A DNA stretch of 64,000 bases, taken from NCBI RefSeq assembly GCF_044904665.1, contig NZ_JADIKM010000001.1, positions 310,001 through 374,000 on the forward strand, written 5' to 3'. The notes beneath the pieces are model-generated. The model saw nothing but the letters and a program-made list of their open reading frames with translations. It had not been told where the DNA came from and ran no database searches. Shown here piece by piece: positions 26,748 through 35,181 of this stretch (position 1 is its first letter; each line of letters opens with the position of its first letter). The translations under genes and the position numbers were made by a program. The DNA comes from Dyella_A ginsengisoli (GTDB taxonomy: Bacteria > Pseudomonadota > Gammaproteobacteria > Xanthomonadales > Rhodanobacteraceae).

Positions 26748-28397
26748 TCAGCGGCGGCGGGGCCAGGTGAAGGCGAAGGCGAGCAGGCCGGCACTGGCGG
26801 CAACCAGCGGTGGCCACACGCCCTGCTGGGGCGCCAGCGTCCACAGCAGCGCGGCCGCGATCAGCAGACTGCCGCCGAGCAGTGCGCCGCCGAGCACGCG
26901 CTGCTGGCGCCGGGCCAGTTCCGCCTGCTGCAGAAGTGCCAGCGGATCGCTGACGCTGCGCACCTCGCCGCGCGCGGCCTGCTTGAGCGCGTCGCGCACC
27001 AGCTCGGGAAACTGCGGTGCCGCATTGATCCACTCGGGCAGCCGCTTGCGCGCCTCCTTCAGTGTGCGACGCAGGCTGTAGCGCTCGCGCAGGATGCGTT
27101 CCAGCACCGGATGCGCCACCGCCCAGATGTCGATATCCGGGTCGAGCATGCGCCCGACGCCCTCGATGTTGAGCAGAGTCTTCTGCAGCAGGATCAGCTG
27201 CGGCTGCAACGTGAGCTCGAACTTCTGCGCAGTGCGGAACAGCTTCACCACCAGCTCGGCGATGGAGATCTGCGACAGCGGTCGGGTGAAGTATGGCTCG
27301 CACACCGTGCGCACCGCGGCGGCCAGCTCGTCCACGCGCAAATGCGGCGGCATCCAGCCCGCGTCGATGTGCAGCTGGGCGATGCGGAAATAATCGCGCT
27401 CGAACAGCGCGATGAAGTTCTGCGCCAGCCAGTACTGATCGGCCTCCGGCAGCGAACCCATGATGCCGAAGTCCAGCGCGATGAAGCGCGGATCGTCCTT
27501 GCGCGCGAGGTCCACCCAGACGTTTCCCGGGTGCGCGTCGGCGTGGAAGAAGTTGTCGCGGAACACCTGCTCGTAGAACACCCGAACGCCCTTCACGGCG
27601 AGCGCCTTGCGGTCGATGCCGGCCGCGTCGATCGCCGCCACGTCGTCGCAGCTCACGCCGTACACGCGCTCGAGTGTGAGCACGCCGTCGGTGGTGTAGT
27701 CCCATTCGACGGCGGGCACGTACATGTCCACGCCGCTTTCGAAATTGCGTTTGAGCAGGCTGGCGCTGGCGCCTTCTCGCTGCAGGTCGAGCTCGTTCTC
27801 GAGCATCTTCTCGACCTCGGCCACCACTTCCAGCGGGCGGATCTTGTCGGCGTTCGGATGCCAGCGGTTCACCAGCTCACCCAGCGAGCGCAGCAACGCC
27901 ACGTCGTTGGCGATGCGCTTGGCGATGCCCGGCCGCAGCACCTTCACCACCACTTCGCGGCCGTCGCGCAGCGTGGCGGCATGCACCTGGGCGATCGAGG
28001 CGGAGGCCAGCGCGGTTTCGTCGAAGCGGGCGAACAGCGTGGTCACCGGCTGCTTCAGCTCGCGCTCGACGATGGCGCGCGCCTCGCTGCCGGGAAACGG
28101 CGGTACCTGGTCCTGCAGCAGCGCCAGCTCGTCGGCGATGTCGGCGGGAATCAGGTCGCGGCGGGTGGACAGTACCTGGCCGGCCTTGACGAAGATCGGC
28201 CCCAGTTCGGTCATCGCGCCGCGCAGGCGGGCGCCACGGGGTAGTGTGTCGACGTCCGGGCGCGGCTTGCCGAAGAACGGGCGCACCAGTTTGAGCGGGC
28301 GGAACAGGTGGGCGGCCTCGACGATCTCGTCCAGCCGCCATGCCAACAGCACCGAGGCCACGCGCAGCAGACGCGGAAACACCGTGAGCGAGCTCAT
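26748..28397 (-). CDS. ubiB: Ubiquinone biosynthesis regulatory kinase-like protein UbiB
   Basis: A 549-residue ABC1/ADCK-type atypical kinase of normal length. It has the family-specific KxGQ motif as VKAGQVLSTR, an alanine-rich nucleotide loop (SASIAQVHAA) and HADAHPGN and DFG motifs. Two hydrophobic segments at the C-terminus anchor it in the membrane. It supports ubiquinone synthesis and may extract lipid intermediates. Its start overlaps the stop of ubiJ by four bases, so the two are coupled. Confidence 0.96.
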   Translation of the reverse strand: MSSLTVFPRLLRVASVLLAWRLDEIVEAAHLFRPLKLVRPFFGKPRPDVDTLPRGARLRGAMTELGPIFVKAGQVLSTRRDLIPADIADELALLQDQVPPFPGSEARAIVERELKQPVTTLFARFDETALASASIAQVHAATLRDGREVVVKVLRPGIAKRIANDVALLRSLGELVNRWHPNADKIRPLEVVAEVEKMLENELDLQREGASASLLKRNFESGVDMYVPAVEWDYTTDGVLTLERVYGVSCDDVAAIDAAGIDRKALAVKGVRVFYEQVFRDNFFHADAHPGNVWVDLARKDDPRFIALDFGIMGSLPEADQYWLAQNFIALFERDYFRIAQLHIDAGWMPPHLRVDELAAAVRTVCEPYFTRPLSQISIAELVVKLFRTAQKFELTLQPQLILLQKTLLNIEGVGRMLDPDIDIWAVAHPVLERILRERYSLRRTLKEARKRLPEWINAAPQFPELVRDALKQAARGEVRSVSDPLALLQQAELARRQQRVLGGALLGGSLLIAAALLWTLAPQQGVWPPLVAASAGLLAFAFTWPRRR

Positions 28398-29044
28398 GCG
28401 CCGCGCCCCTGCATGCGCTGCTGCAGGCGGGCCAGCCGCGCTTCCAGCCGCTCGCTGCGCTCGCGCAGCGCATCGACGCCGTCGAGGAAGGCATCCACTT
28501 CGCCCGGTCCCATCACCAGTTGCGCCTCGTCGCGCACCCAGTCGGCGCTGTCTTCGGTGAGATGGGTGGCGGTGTCCTTCGCATGGGCGAGGCCGGCGCG
28601 GATCACACGCGCCAGCGGCACGCCGAGCACGTCGCCGAAGGTGCGCGCGAACGCTTCCTCGAAGTCGGGCGCAAAGCCGCTGGCGAGTTTCTCGAGCCGC
28701 CGCGCGAGGTCGGCGTCGCCGGCGATCTCCACCTTGCCCGGCGCCACGCCGTCGTCGCCCCGGCGCAGCAGCATGCCGAGCAGGCTGCCCGGCGAGGCGG
28801 CCACGTGCAGCTGGCTGTCCTCGGCGGGCGGACCCACGCGCAGCTGCCCCTGTTCCACCGTCACCGCGAGCGCGATCTCCGGCCCGCGCAGGTGCAACTG
28901 CACGCTGCGGCCGTGCAGCGCGGCGAGCTTGTGCTGCGTGTCCGGATCGAGCGAAAGGGTGTGGTTGAGCGCGGTTTCCAGCGCGCGGCCGGCGAGCTTG
29001 CGCAGCGGCGGCGGGAGCCAGGCGTTGGGGGCGGAGGCAGTCAT
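28394..29044 (-). CDS. ubiJ: Ubiquinone biosynthesis accessory factor UbiJ (SCP2 domain)
   Basis: A 216-residue protein with an SCP2 lipid-binding domain in the first half and a C-terminal coiled coil (LRERSERLEARLARLQQRM). It is the partner of UbiK in scaffolding the soluble ubiquinone enzymes. Unlike the E. coli ubiE-ubiJ-ubiB arrangement, ubiE is not adjacent here but 30 kb away at 58753. The four-base overlap with ubiB is kept. Confidence 0.88.
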   Translation of the reverse strand: MTASAPNAWLPPPLRKLAGRALETALNHTLSLDPDTQHKLAALHGRSVQLHLRGPEIALAVTVEQGQLRVGPPAEDSQLHVAASPGSLLGMLLRRGDDGVAPGKVEIAGDADLARRLEKLASGFAPDFEEAFARTFGDVLGVPLARVIRAGLAHAKDTATHLTEDSADWVRDEAQLVMGPGEVDAFLDGVDALRERSERLEARLARLQQRMQGRGA

Positions 29045-29109
29045 CCGGCGATTGTAGCGGCCGTACCGTCCAGCCCGGCAGCCGCCGCGCTGGCGTGCCG
29101 CACTCGGTA

Positions 29110-29589
29110 TCAGCCCGACGGCAGCGGCGCGGCGCCCTCGAAGCCGAACTGCCGCCACGCCTCGTAGACCGCGATCGCCACGGTGTTGGAGAGGTTGAGG
29201 CTGCGGCTGTCCGGCCGCATCGGCAGGCGCAGGCGCTGCGGCGCGGGAATTGCGTCGAGCACATCGCCGGGCAGGCCGGCGGTCTCGCAGCCGAACAGCA
29301 GGGCGTCGCCGCGCTGGAACGCCGCATCGACATGCGCCACGCGACCGCGGGTGGAAAAGGCGAACACCCGCGGTCGACCGATGGCGTCAAGGCAGGCGTC
29401 GAGGCTGTCGTGCACGGCCAGCGCCGCGTACTCGTGGTAGTCGAGGCCGGCGCGGCGCAGCCGCGCGTCGTCGAGGTCGAAACCCAGCGGCCGGATCAGG
29501 TGCAGCGCGGCGCCGGTATTGGCGCACAGACGGATCACGTTGCCGGTGTTGGGCGGGATTTCGGGGCGGAACAGGATGACGTGGAGCAT
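29110..29589 (-). CDS. trmL: tRNA (cytidine(34)-2'-O)-methyltransferase TrmL
   Basis: A 159-residue SPOUT methyltransferase. PEIPPNTGNVIRLCANTG is at the N-terminus, and the knot motifs LLFGCETAGLP and LRLPMRPDSRSLNLSNTVAI are at the C-terminus. It methylates the wobble base of leucine tRNAs. It is 65 bases upstream of ubiJ on the same strand. Confidence 0.96.
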   Translation of the reverse strand: MLHVILFRPEIPPNTGNVIRLCANTGAALHLIRPLGFDLDDARLRRAGLDYHEYAALAVHDSLDACLDAIGRPRVFAFSTRGRVAHVDAAFQRGDALLFGCETAGLPGDVLDAIPAPQRLRLPMRPDSRSLNLSNTVAIAVYEAWRQFGFEGAAPLPSG

Positions 29590-29644
29590 CCGGCGATTAT
29601 CGCCGCGAAGCGGCGGCGCTGTCGTCCGGATCAGGCCAGCGCAA

Positions 29645-29851
29645 TCAGCCGGCCTGGCGCGGGCACACCACGCCGTCCGGCGGCAGCGCGCAGCCGCTGG
29701 CCGGCACCACCATGCCGACCACCGGGGCCACGGCACTGCCAGCCAGGCGTACGGCGGGCGGGGTCTGCACCAGCATGGCGCCTACGATCAGGCCGCAGAC
29801 GGTGAGGCAGGCAACGAACAGGCCGCGCAGCAGAAGCGATTCGAGTTTCAT
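29645..29851 (-). CDS. Small membrane protein of unknown function
   Basis: A 68-residue protein with one strong hydrophobic segment (about 8-28), possibly a signal anchor, and two cysteines near the end (SGCALPPDGVVCP). A near-perfect ribosome binding site (AAAGGAGA) seven bases before the ATG is the main reason to accept it. It has no recognisable family and no obvious partner. Confidence 0.6.
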   Translation of the reverse strand: MKLESLLLRGLFVACLTVCGLIVGAMLVQTPPAVRLAGSAVAPVVGMVVPASGCALPPDGVVCPRQAG

Positions 29852-29947
29852 GGGGTGTCTCCTTTCAATGACCGGGCTAAGGTGTCCGTGCCGCTACTCT
29901 CGCAAGTGCCGTGCCAGCGCGGAAGTCGCAGATAACCCGTTGATGCG

Positions 29948-29961
29948 ATGACATTTGTCAT
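29948..29961. promoter_or_regulatory. ATGACA-TT-TGTCAT dyad
   Basis: Perfect six-base arms surround a two-base centre, in the 266-base gap before the M16 protease and near the divergent small membrane protein gene. It is a possible operator distinct from the GGAC array beside it. Confidence 0.35.
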
Positions 29962-29983
29962 GACGCGAGCGGCGACGCGCGAC

Positions 29984-30036
29984 TGTCCGCGGACACCGCT
30001 CGTCCGGCAGCGGACAACGCGGCGGACAGACTGTCC
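29984..30036. promoter_or_regulatory. Three phased GGAC palindromes upstream of the M16 protease
   Basis: TGTCCGCGGACA (29984-29995), GTCCG-N4-CGGAC (30002-30015) and GGACAGACTGTCC (30024-30036) are successive dyads with centres 19 and about 21 bases apart, i.e. close to two helical turns. Such phasing suggests cooperative binding of one regulator. They lie about 80-130 bases before the GTG start. The rest of the 29852-30117 gap shows no gene. Confidence 0.5.
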
Positions 30037-30117
30037 CACCCCTGCCGTTCGTCATTTGCACACCGCGCACGGGCGCCGCTACCGTCGGGGAATTGCCCGT
30101 GAGAAAGGAGTTTCACC

Positions 30118-32982
30118 GTGTCGAAGAAACCGCTTGCTCTGCTGATCGCCGGCCTGCTGACCGTGGGTGCCGGCGCGCTGCCATTCGCAGCCGCTGCCGA
30201 CACCGCGCCTGCCATGGCGACGATGGCAGAGCAGATCCCGCATCTCGCCTACGAGCGCTTCACCCTGCCCAACGGCCTCACCGTGGTGGTGCACGAGGAC
30301 CACAAGGCGCCCGTGGTCGCCGTGAGCATCTGGTACCACGTGGGTTCGTCCTACGAGCCGAAGGGCAAGACCGGCTTCGCCCACCTGTTCGAACACCTGA
30401 TGTTCCAGGGCTCGGAAAACCACAAGGACGAATTCTTCAAGCCGTTCGAGCTGGCCGGCGCCACCGACCAGAACGGCACCACCTGGCTCGACCGCACCAA
30501 CTACTTCGAGACAGTGCCGACCACCGCGCTGGACATGGCGCTGTGGATGGAGTCCGACCGCATGGGCCATCTGCTCGGCGCGATCGGCCAGCCGCAGCTC
30601 GACGAACAGCGCGGCGTGGTGCAGAACGAGAAGCGCCAGGGCGAGAACCAGCCGTACGGCCGCGTCGGCGAGCTGATCCAGGCCGAGGCGTTCCCGGCCA
30701 ATCATCCCTACCACCACGACACCATCGGCTCGATGGCCGATCTCAACGCCGCCTCGCTGGGCGACGTGAAGCAGTGGTTCCGCGATTACTACGGCGCGGC
30801 CAACACCGTGCTGGTGCTGTCCGGCGACATCACCGTGGCGCAGGCGAAGGAGAAGGCGCTGAAGTACTTCGGCGACATCGCCGCCGGGCCGCAGGTCCCG
30901 CGGCCGCAGCCGTGGGTGGCACCGCGCAAGGAATCCACGCGCGGCACGATGACCGACAACGTGGCGCAGACGCGCATCTACCGCGAGTGGAACGTGCCCT
31001 CGCGCACCAGCGACGATCTCACCCGGCTGAGCCTGGCCGCGGCCGTGCTCGGCGGCGGCAAGACCTCGCGCCTGTACCAGCGCCTGGTCTACCGGGACAA
31101 GCTTGCCGACAGCGTGTCGGTGGACATCGAGCAGCACGTGCTGGCCAGCCTGTTCCAGCTGCAGGTGGACGTGAAGAAGGGCGTCGACCCGGCCAAGGTG
31201 GAAGCGGCGGTCGCCGACGAGTGGCGGAAATTCCTCAAGGACGGCCCCACCGACGACGAGCTGGCCCGCGTGAAGACCGAGGTGCGCGCCTCGTTCGTGC
31301 GCGGGCTGGAGCGGGTCAACACGCAGGCCTCGATCCTCGCCGAGGGCCAGCTGTATTCGGGCGATCCGGGTCAGTATCTGAAGGACTTCGACGTGCTGAT
31401 GGCGGCGACGCCGGCCAGCGTGAAGGCAGCGGCTGACCAGTGGATCGCCAGGGGCGACTACACGCTCACCGTGGTGCCGGGCAAGGTCGAGAACGCCGAC
31501 ATGGCCACCGTGGCCGGTCGGCCGGCCGAGCCGGGCGCACCCAAGCCGGTGCTCAGCCCAAAGGGCGACTACCGCACTGTCAAGACCGACGTCGACCGCA
31601 GCAAGGGCGTACCCGAGGTCACCCGCTTCCCCGACCTCACCTTCCCGGCGATCCAGCGCGGCAAGCTCGCCAACGGCATCGAGGTGGTGCTGGCCGAGCG
31701 TCATGCGGTGCCGGCGGTGCAAGTGCAGCTGATGTTCAACGCCGGCTTCGCCGCCGACCAAGGCCGCAAGCTGGGCACGTCGAGCTTCACCATGGCCATG
31801 CTCGACGAAGGCACCAAGCGCCTCGACTCGGTGCAGATCGCCAAGACCGAGCAGCGCCTGGGTGCACAGATCGGCAGCGGCTGCGGGCTGGATTTCTGCA
31901 ACGCGTCGCTGAATGCGCTGGATGACCAACTCAAGCCGTCGCTGGCGCTGTTCGCCGACATCGTGCGCAACCCGGCGTTCCGCGACGCCGACGTGGCGCG
32001 CGTGCGCGGCCAGTGGCTGGCGCGCATCGCGCAGGAGAAGAGCCAGCCGGTGGGCATCGCGCTGCGCACGCTGCCGCCGCTGCTGTACGGCGAGGGCAAT
32101 GCGTACGCCATCCCGTTCACCGGCTCGGGCACGGAGGCGTCGATCACCTCGCTCACCACCCAGGACATGCATCGCTTCATGGGCGACTTCATCCGCCCGG
32201 ACAACGTGAAGATCCTGGTCGCCGGCGACACCACGCTGGACAAGATCATCCCTGAGCTCAACGCGGTGTTCGGCGACTGGAAGGCCAGCGGCAAGGTGCC
32301 CGCCAAGCTGCTGGCGAAGGTCGCGCCGCCGGCCAACCCGCGGGTGTATCTGATCAACCGGCCGGGCGCGCAGCAGAGCCTGATCCTGGCCGGTATCGTG
32401 GCGCCGTCCACCGAGGCGCCGAACAACCTGCCGATCGAGACGATGAGCAGCGCGTTCGGCGGCACCTTCACCTCGCGCCTCAACATGAACCTGCGCGAGG
32501 ACAAGCACTGGGCCTACGGTGCCTTCAGCTTCCTGCAGCCGGCTCAGGGTCAGCGGCCGTTCCTGCTGTACGCCCCGGTGCAGACCGACAAGACCGCCGA
32601 GTCGGTGGCCGAGATGCTGAAGGAGGCCAGGGGCGTGGTCGGCGACAAGCCGCTCACCACCGAGGAGATCGACAAGATCAAGTCCGGCGACGTGCGCTCC
32701 ATGCCGGGCAGCTACCAGACCACCAGCGCGGTGATGGGCGCGCTGCAGGGCATCGTGCTGTACCACCGCCCCGACGACTACGTGCAGACCCTCAAGGCCC
32801 GCACCGAGGCGCAGACCGATGCCGAGGTCAACGCCGCGGCGAAGGAGGTCATCCACCCGAACCAGCTCACCTGGGTAATCGTGGGCGACCTGTCGAAGAT
32901 CGAGCAGCCGCTGAAGAAGCTCGACCTGGGCGCGATGCAGGTGCTCGACGCCGACGGCAAGCCGGTGGCCACTGGCAAGTAA
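30118..32982 (+). CDS. Periplasmic M16 (pitrilysin/insulinase) family metallopeptidase
   Basis: A 954-residue secreted protein with a signal peptide (cleavage near AAA-ADT, residues 24-28). Two M16 halves follow. The first carries the inverted zinc motif HLFEH (89-93) with the distal glutamate region NEKRQGENQ; the second, from about residue 510, lacks HxxEH and is the usual inactive partner. GTG 30118 is chosen as start because AAAGGAG lies at the right distance and no ATG fits. It probably degrades peptides in the periplasm. The phased GGAC palindromes upstream suggest tight regulation. Confidence 0.92.
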   Translation: MSKKPLALLIAGLLTVGAGALPFAAAADTAPAMATMAEQIPHLAYERFTLPNGLTVVVHEDHKAPVVAVSIWYHVGSSYEPKGKTGFAHLFEHLMFQGSENHKDEFFKPFELAGATDQNGTTWLDRTNYFETVPTTALDMALWMESDRMGHLLGAIGQPQLDEQRGVVQNEKRQGENQPYGRVGELIQAEAFPANHPYHHDTIGSMADLNAASLGDVKQWFRDYYGAANTVLVLSGDITVAQAKEKALKYFGDIAAGPQVPRPQPWVAPRKESTRGTMTDNVAQTRIYREWNVPSRTSDDLTRLSLAAAVLGGGKTSRLYQRLVYRDKLADSVSVDIEQHVLASLFQLQVDVKKGVDPAKVEAAVADEWRKFLKDGPTDDELARVKTEVRASFVRGLERVNTQASILAEGQLYSGDPGQYLKDFDVLMAATPASVKAAADQWIARGDYTLTVVPGKVENADMATVAGRPAEPGAPKPVLSPKGDYRTVKTDVDRSKGVPEVTRFPDLTFPAIQRGKLANGIEVVLAERHAVPAVQVQLMFNAGFAADQGRKLGTSSFTMAMLDEGTKRLDSVQIAKTEQRLGAQIGSGCGLDFCNASLNALDDQLKPSLALFADIVRNPAFRDADVARVRGQWLARIAQEKSQPVGIALRTLPPLLYGEGNAYAIPFTGSGTEASITSLTTQDMHRFMGDFIRPDNVKILVAGDTTLDKIIPELNAVFGDWKASGKVPAKLLAKVAPPANPRVYLINRPGAQQSLILAGIVAPSTEAPNNLPIETMSSAFGGTFTSRLNMNLREDKHWAYGAFSFLQPAQGQRPFLLYAPVQTDKTAESVAEMLKEARGVVGDKPLTTEEIDKIKSGDVRSMPGSYQTTSAVMGALQGIVLYHRPDDYVQTLKARTEAQTDAEVNAAAKEVIHPNQLTWVIVGDLSKIEQPLKKLDLGAMQVLDADGKPVATGK

Positions 32983-33005
32983 GGCGCACCGGTAAGCGTC
33001 GGTTG

Positions 33006-33025
33006 GGGAACGCCGCGGCGTTCCC
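33006..33025. repeat. Perfect 20-base palindrome after the M16 gene
   Basis: GGGAACGCCGCGGCGTTCCC is fully self-complementary with no loop and lies 23 bases after the M16 stop. It could be a binding site, or an RNA hairpin with a minimal loop. Confidence 0.5.
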
Positions 33026-33033
33026 GCGTTACG

Positions 33034-33069
33034 ATGAGGGGCCGGGCAGGCGACTGCCCGGCCCCTCAT
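33034..33069. terminator. Very strong 16-base-pair hairpin between M16 and lipoprotein genes
   Basis: The arm at 33034-33049 pairs perfectly with 33054-33069 around the loop GCGA. It has no T-tract, so it may act as an RNA-end stabiliser or part of the leader of the lipoprotein gene rather than a classical terminator. Confidence 0.5.
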
Positions 33070-33091
33070 GCCATCCATCGCGGAGCTTTCC

Positions 33092-33511
33092 ATGCGCAAG
33101 ACCCTGTTGCTCGTTCCCGTCGTGCTGCTCAGCGCCTGCTCGTGGGGCATCAAGCTGGACGATTCCGGCAAGGCCGTGCGCACCGCCTGGAGCGGCGACG
33201 TTTCGCAGTGCCAGGAGCTGGGCAAGGTCACCGTGTCGGTGATGGACCGCGTCGGTCCGGTCGACCGCAACCAGATCAAGGTGCGCGACGAGCTGGAAGT
33301 GATGGCGCGCAACGAGGCGGCCAAGATGAACGCCGACACCATCAAGCCGCTGGCCGACCCGACCGACGGCTCGCAGCCGTGGGGCGCCTACCGCTGCGGC
33401 AGCCAGCGCCTGCCTGCCGCCGGCGGAGCCGCACCCGCCACCAGCGGCAGCAGCGCGCCGGCCACGGTGCCGGCGGCCGGCTTCCAGTCTTATCCCATCC
33501 AGGGTCATTGA
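33092..33511 (+). CDS. DUF4156 lipoprotein
   Basis: A 139-residue lipoprotein with a short signal sequence and lipobox LLSAC (lipidated Cys16), followed by a DUF4156 domain containing ARNEAAKMNADTI and a WGAYRC motif. The C-terminal tail is rich in Ala, Gly, Ser and Pro. GGAG seven bases before the ATG supports the start. Function unknown. The 228-base gap after it (33512-33739) shows nothing I can support. Confidence 0.82.
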   Translation: MRKTLLLVPVVLLSACSWGIKLDDSGKAVRTAWSGDVSQCQELGKVTVSVMDRVGPVDRNQIKVRDELEVMARNEAAKMNADTIKPLADPTDGSQPWGAYRCGSQRLPAAGGAAPATSGSSAPATVPAAGFQSYPIQGH

Positions 33512-33739
33512 GCCGGCCAGCGAGCGCCGTGGTGCGATGCTACGCACGGCCGTCGTCGAGCGCGGTGGTCGAGCCCGGTGAAAGCCAGACGCCTCATGGC
33601 TCGCCCGCCGCCGTAAACGCCGCTGCCGCCGGCGGTCAGTGTCCGCACCGGAGCCGTCATTGCCGCGCTTCCCGCTGATCATGGCGACCCCCATGCTCGA
33701 CACTTTGCGCGCACGTACCTGGCGGCATCCTTGCCTGAC

Positions 33740-35143
33740 ATGAAACGACTGACCCGTCTTCCCGGCCGCATGGCCAGCCGGCTGCTGCCGTTCCGCCGCG
33801 CGTCGCGGGCGCAGGCGCAGCGCGATGCGTTGCCGGCGTTTGCCGTGCCTGCCGGCGCGATCGAGACGCTGCCCGATCCGGCGGCTTACCGCGCTCGCTT
33901 GCTGGCGGAGATCGCCGCAGCCGAGCGGCGCATCGTGATCGTGGCGCTGTATCTGGAGGACGACGACGGCGGCCGCGAGGTGCTCGACGCGCTGTACGCG
34001 GCCAAGGCGCGCCAGCCCGCGCTGGAAATTGCCGTGTTCGTCGACTGGCATCGGGCGCAGCGCGGGCTGATCGGCAAGGCGCGCAGCGAGGGCAACGCCG
34101 GCATGTATCGCGCCTGGGCGCGCGAGCGTGGCGACGGCGTGGCGATCTACGGTGTGCCGGTGCAGAGCCGCGAGCTGTTCGGCGTGCTGCACCTCAAGGG
34201 CATGGTGATCGACGACGCGGTGCTCTACTCCGGCGCCAGCCTCAACAACGTCTACCTGGCCCGTCACGGCCGCTACCGGCTGGATCGCTACCACCTGCTG
34301 CGCCACGCGCCGCTGGCCGACGCCATGGTCGAGTACGTGCAGCGCGTATTCCTCGGCAGCACCGCGGTGGCGCGGTTGAACGTGCCGCTGGTGCCCAGCA
34401 CGCCGAGTCTGCTGCCGGCGATCCGCACGCTGCGTCAGCAGCTGGCTGTCGCGCAGTACGCCGTGCCGCACGACGAAGTGCCCGGCGCGGACGACGTGGC
34501 GGTAACGCCGCTGGCCGGCTTCGGCCGCACCGACAACACGCTCAACGACACCCTGCTGGCGCTGCTCGCCAGTGCGCGCGAGCGGGTGGTGCTGCTCACC
34601 CCGTACTTCAATCTGCCGCGCCCGGTGCGCGCCGCGATCGGCCTGCTGCTGCGCCGCGGCTGCACGGTGGAGATCATGGTGGGCGACAAGGTCGCCAACG
34701 ATTTCTACATCCCGCCGGGCGAGCCGTTTCGCACCATCGGCGTGCTGCCGTATCTGTACGAGAGCAACCTGCGCCGCTTCGCGCGGGTGCACCAGAAGCA
34801 CCTGGCCAGCGGCCAGCTGGTGCTGCACCTGTGGAAGCACGCCGACAACAGCTTTCATCTGAAGGGCCTGTTCATCGACCACGACGTGGCCGTGCTCACC
34901 GGCAACAACCTCAACCCGCGCGCCTGGGCGCTGGACCTGGAGAACGCGCTGGTGTTGCACGATCCGCACGGCCACCTGCGCGCGCAGCATGCGGCGGAGT
35001 GGGCGGCGCTCAGGCGCCACGCCACGCGGCTGCGCGATCACCACGCGCTGGACACGGTGCGCGACTACCCGGCCCCGGTGCGCAAGCTGCTGCGCCGGCT
35101 CAAGGGCGTGCGGCTGGACCGGTTGGCCAATCGATTGCTGTAG
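33740..35143 (+). CDS. pssA: CDP-diacylglycerol-serine O-phosphatidyltransferase (phospholipase D type)
   Basis: A 467-residue protein of the PLD superfamily with two HxKx4D sites: HLKGMVID near 155-162 and HLKGLFID near 374-381. Both are followed by the YSGASLNN or LTGNNLNPRAW segments typical of the E. coli-type PssA. It makes phosphatidylserine from CDP-diacylglycerol and serine at the membrane surface. ATG 33740 is used; TTG 33731 is an in-frame alternative. Confidence 0.93.
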   Translation: MKRLTRLPGRMASRLLPFRRASRAQAQRDALPAFAVPAGAIETLPDPAAYRARLLAEIAAAERRIVIVALYLEDDDGGREVLDALYAAKARQPALEIAVFVDWHRAQRGLIGKARSEGNAGMYRAWARERGDGVAIYGVPVQSRELFGVLHLKGMVIDDAVLYSGASLNNVYLARHGRYRLDRYHLLRHAPLADAMVEYVQRVFLGSTAVARLNVPLVPSTPSLLPAIRTLRQQLAVAQYAVPHDEVPGADDVAVTPLAGFGRTDNTLNDTLLALLASARERVVLLTPYFNLPRPVRAAIGLLLRRGCTVEIMVGDKVANDFYIPPGEPFRTIGVLPYLYESNLRRFARVHQKHLASGQLVLHLWKHADNSFHLKGLFIDHDVAVLTGNNLNPRAWALDLENALVLHDPHGHLRAQHAAEWAALRRHATRLRDHHALDTVRDYPAPVRKLLRRLKGVRLDRLANRLL

Positions 35144-35181
35144 CGGCGCCGGTTGTGGCGGCCGCGGGGCTCGGCGGGGTG

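Noticed and set aside
30079..33345. Long minus-strand open frame opposite the M16 protease
   Set aside because: Shadow of the M16 gene with antisense codon bias; it also runs through the strong hairpins at 33006-33069.
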